From Zasmidium citrigriseum (taxonomy: Eukaryota; Ascomycota; Dothideomycetes; Mycosphaerellales; Mycosphaerellaceae), in NCBI GenBank assembly GCA_002786025.1, contig NHNW01000008.1, forward strand, positions 965,637 through 1,029,636: DNA of 64,000 nt, written 5' to 3'. The notes under the pieces are model-generated. The model saw only the letters and a program-made list of their open reading frames with translations, did not search any database and was not told the DNA's origin. Shown piece by piece: positions 60,611 through 64,000 of this stretch. Position numbers and translations under genes: made by a program. Positions within the stretch are counted from its first letter, which is position 1. Each line of letters begins with the position of its first letter.

Positions 60611-63600
60611 AGACTTTAAACTAGCTAAGTTAAGTCGATCGCCGCCCTTTCTAGCGTTAGCTAATTAGAGAGCGAGAAACCGTATTAAATATTCGCGTAA
60701 TTCTCGTATTAGATAGACGTATTAACGCGATCTACTAGTATATAGCCTAGGTAATTAATAATACCCTCGTATAGGTATTACTACCCTCTATACTACCCTT
60801 ACTACTATCTCCGCCCCCTTCTATATCTCCGCGTACTATCCCTATCTACCCCCTTATCTTAAGGATCTAATACCTACCTACCCTACCCTAGGATCTATTA
60901 TCCTACTACCTCTTTCGTCCCTACCGCCCCTTCTATCCTTCTACTACCCCTATCTACCTTATAGCGAGTTAATACTAAGCCTTAACGAGATATTATATAC
61001 TATCTACTATCCCTATCCCCTAATATATAGCGAATTACGCTCTTATATTACATTTTAGGTTAGTATAGCTTAGCTAGTATAACTCTAGTTTCTCTAAATA
61101 ATATAGTAATATCGATAGATTAATCGTTAATTAATCTAATCCCTATAGTAATACTAAAATAGCCGTATTAATAATATTTATTCTAATCCTTAATCGATTT
61201 AATTAATTAATATCGATCGATTTAATAAATATTAGCTAACGTTAGGTAATCTAGGGTAATAAATACTTCTTTTTTACTCTCTATTACCCCTTAATTAACG
61301 TATAAGTTTAGTTCTATACCTAGCTCTAAGGAATACGAAGGTTAGGAATAGCGAGGTAGCTCTATTCTTCTACGAAGTATAGCTACTACTTCGTAGAAGA
61401 ATAGAGCTACCTCGCTATTCCTAACCTTAGTTTTAGGCCTAGAAAGGGAAATAAGCTACGTTCTTCTATAAAGTAAGTATATTACTTCGTAGAAGAACTA
61501 CTACTAACGATTATCCTAACTAGAATCTAATATATCTCTACTTAATACAACCCTACTATTATCTAATACGAGCTAGAATAAACTCCTATCGTATTCCTCT
61601 CGGTTAAGCTAAAGGGCTACCTATACGTTAGCTATTTCTTACTTTAACTTACTAATATAAGATAGAGCTATATCTAATTACTCCCTTATCCTACTATAAT
61701 CCTTCGTCTTAAGCTACTCTTCGCCTATAGCCTCTCCTAACGCCGCCGTATATCTCGTCTTACCTATTCTCTTATAGTAGGTATAGGCTATATTACCTCT
61801 TTTCTAGTAGACTCGATAGGGTATATTATTACTAGGCTAGAGATACTAAGAATATAGCGAAGGAGCCGCTTTACCTATAGTATATTAGCTACTTAGGTAG
61901 TTAGCCGTTAGTATAAGTAAGACTTACCTTCGTCCGTTTCTATTATTTAACCTATACTATTAAACTTCTATATTTAATTAAGAGCGTTAGTCCTCTTAGT
62001 ACTACCGCGCTTAATATTATTAATATAGCTATTCTACTACTCTTAGCTAATATACTAGAAGTCGCTAGGAGTCGTCGTTTCGGGCTTCTAGAACTCGTAT
62101 ATCTTAATCTATTAAACGTTATAGTAGGAGATCCTATTAGCCTACCTTAGGCTGTAACGGGTTACCTAACCTTCTTTAAGCTCGGCTTTTCTAAGCTTCT
62201 TCTTCGTAGATAGCTAGATATTTATAGCTATACGGCCTATAGGTTATATATATACCGCTTCTAGCCTTCTATAGCGTTTCAAGATAAGCTAAAGGGGGTA
62301 CCCTTTACTAAAGGCTCTAATTTAGAGCGATTCTTCGAGCCGCTAGCTAGTTCGGCTACTACTACTACGGGTATTGCCTCCTAGAGCCGAGCCTAGGCCC
62401 CGCTATATTTATAGTAGTTAGTACGAGGGGCGTTTAAGCTAACTAGGTAGTAGAAAGGCGATAGAACCGTCCGGCTAGGCGCTAGCGATAGATCTATTAA
62501 ACTATACGGTTAAATATACTAAGTAGGCCTTAGGAAGGCCTACTAAACTACTAAGATAGGCCTAGATAGCTACGTAGTAATTACATAATTAAGAATCCAC
62601 GAAACGGGCCTATTAAGTTACCGTAAAGCTAAGTTTAAAGTTAAAGAATCTAAGTTTACGCGCCTAACTATAGTTACAACCCCCTATAAATTAGTATTCG
62701 ATAGTAGGGACGCCTACTACTAATTCCCTAGTATCTAAGAACTCCTCGTAACGACTACGACCCTACCGTCTACCGTCGACGACGTTAAGAACAAGAATCT
62801 CGAGAAGAAGCTATTTTATAGCCGCCGTATACTATAAGTTAGGCTCTCTAAAACCGCTCTATTATTTCCGGCTAAACCCCGGAATTTTAACGCTTCTTCG
62901 CGCGCTACGCGAAGGACTACGTAAAAGTAGCACCGCCGCTACGTATATACCGCTATAAAGTACTCGGCCTTAGGTATTAAAACCTAAGGTTTTACGGACC
63001 CCTATATCCTCTCTTTTCGAAGGGGGTATAGCTCTAACCCCGAAAATACTAAGAACTACGATATTAGAGGGTATTTATTAAAGCCCTATACTCGCCTATA
63101 GAGCCTAGCTAACTTACTCCTTACTAGCGAGGCTATCTACTAGAACCGGAGCTATTAGGTAGGTATAGTAATAAACTTTACCTCTTAAGGCCTACCGATT
63201 TAGTATAACGAAACCTATACCTTTCCCGATTTAGAAGGAGTAATAGGGCTCTTCGGAGGTTTAAGGCTTCTAATTCTCTTCGATAGGGCCTATACCGTCC
63301 TTACTACCCTACTACTTCTTTACTAGCGATTCCGAAGAAGACTATAAGCGAATCTTCGATATACTAGCTATCGCCTACCTTTAGAGCCTACCCGAACCTC
63401 TTCCTTTCCCTCTACCCTCTACTACCTACTACTCGCCTTCTACTACCCCTTTCTATACTAGATTTTACTTATATACCTCTCTACTACGTTCTCTCGACCC
63501 TCTACCCTTCCTACTTCCTACTAGTAGAGTAGGAATTAAGCTTTCTAGATAGCTTACCGTCTAGCTAAGACATAAACTAAGACCCTACTATTAGGGATTA

Positions 63601-64000
63601 AGAGCTCTTATAGATCTAATATTAGTAAAGGAACGCTACTATTACTATAGGCGTTAACGCTAACCCTCTTAACTTTTAGCCTCGCGAGCCTACTACCGAA
63701 CTAGGTATAAATATCGATAATAAAGAAGCTAGCTCTAGCGAGTATATATCCTTAGCGGTTAATTCTAAAGACTAAGCTCCCTCCCTAATAGCTAATTATC
63801 GAAGAACTACACCTAATAGTACGGATTCGTAGGTTCCTACTTAAGGTGTTATCTTTTAAGCCTTAGTAGCGGATCTACTATATTTCTTCTATAAAGCTAC
63901 TACGGGTTAGGCTTCTACTCGAAGCTCTTCTAAGATATATCCTCTACCTAGCGAAAAGGATATCCCTTAGTTTAAGGGCGATAATACTACCCGCTTTATC

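Larger units (their letters stand above)
44912..61499. repeat. Family of about 19 short palindromic hairpin elements
   Basis: Core: ATTCTTCTACGAAGTA, a 5-14-bp loop, then TACTTCGTAGAAGAAT, with CG/TA variants in either arm. Copies seen at about 44,912-44,961; 45,152-45,191; 46,991-47,033; 47,115-47,172; 47,680-47,721; 48,435-48,474; 50,231-50,311; 50,450-50,490; 55,369-55,410; 55,772-55,826; 57,791-57,835; 57,921-57,960; 58,188-58,226; 59,080-59,122; 59,740-59,800; 60,053-60,109; 61,338-61,428; 61,458-61,499, plus half copies near 55,590, 55,720, 55,945, 56,180 and 63,885. None was found left of 44.9 kb. Spacing is irregular (0.1-4.9 kb). The core is shared while the outer arms differ between copies. 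Confidence 0.85.
44890..64000. repeat. RIP-saturated island, right part (runs off the window)
   Basis: 19 kb with almost no CA or TG and abundant TA; CG retained. A few short islands of less mutated sequence occur (for example near 62,390 and 62,590). Recognised content: hairpin elements, a dead integrase-core gene, a dead minus-strand gene at 50.8-52.9 kb and several minisatellites. In 48.4-50.2, 55.8-60.0 and 61.5-64.0 kb I see hairpins or nothing definite; decayed frames probably exist but cannot be named. Confidence 0.85.

Overview
The window is nuclear DNA of a filamentous ascomycete (Pezizomycotina; a Dothideomycete would fit, but that is inference). Evidence: short introns (GTAAGT, branch CTAAC/CTGAC, YAG), a fungal chorismate synthase and cwf18, and long AT-rich islands with the signature of repeat-induced point mutation (RIP). 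Inside the islands CpA and its complement TpG have almost vanished and are replaced by TpA, while CpG survives. As a result, old reading frames are interrupted almost only by TAG/TAA at former Gln and Trp codons and can still be read.

Layout. (1) 1-11.3 kb, normal gene block, all genes on the minus strand: the 3' part of a CorA-like family gene running off the left edge, chorismate synthase (ARO2), a large Ser/Thr kinase of the CaMKK/Sak1/Elm1 type, and splicing factor cwf18. (2) 11.45-16.3 kb, RIP-saturated island with a dead cytochrome P450 and at least one more decayed frame. (3) 16.3-37.8 kb, moderately RIPped head-to-tail array of a module of about 10 kb, present as one left fragment plus two large copies. 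Each module carries a SNF2-like ATPase (minus strand), a smaller spliced gene ('gene 2', plus strand) and a gene of about 1,100 codons ('gene 3', plus strand) with an internal 10-residue repeat. A 61-bp satellite lies between the divergent ATPase and gene 2, and a 31-bp satellite lies between the convergent gene 3 and ATPase. (4) 37.8-44.76 kb, second gene island: a fragment of a fatty-acid-synthase beta subunit joined in frame to a secreted alpha/beta hydrolase, a mitochondrial PPR protein, an unknown small protein, and an ankyrin/zinc-motif gene cut off at its 5' side. (5) 44.9-64 kb, RIP-saturated island with a dead integrase-core transposase, other decayed frames, several minisatellites and about 19 copies of a short palindromic hairpin element.

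Housekeeping genes sit in GC-balanced blocks and the repeats sit in RIPped blocks with sharp borders. The P450 relic and the FAS-beta fragment lie on either side of the module array and may be leftovers of a secondary-metabolite locus broken up by repeats; this is inference.

The best candidate for something undescribed is the three-gene SNF2-like module with its two satellites. I could not match genes 2 and 3 to any family. The second candidate is the hairpin family of the right island. All homology statements come from reading motifs by eye; no search was run.
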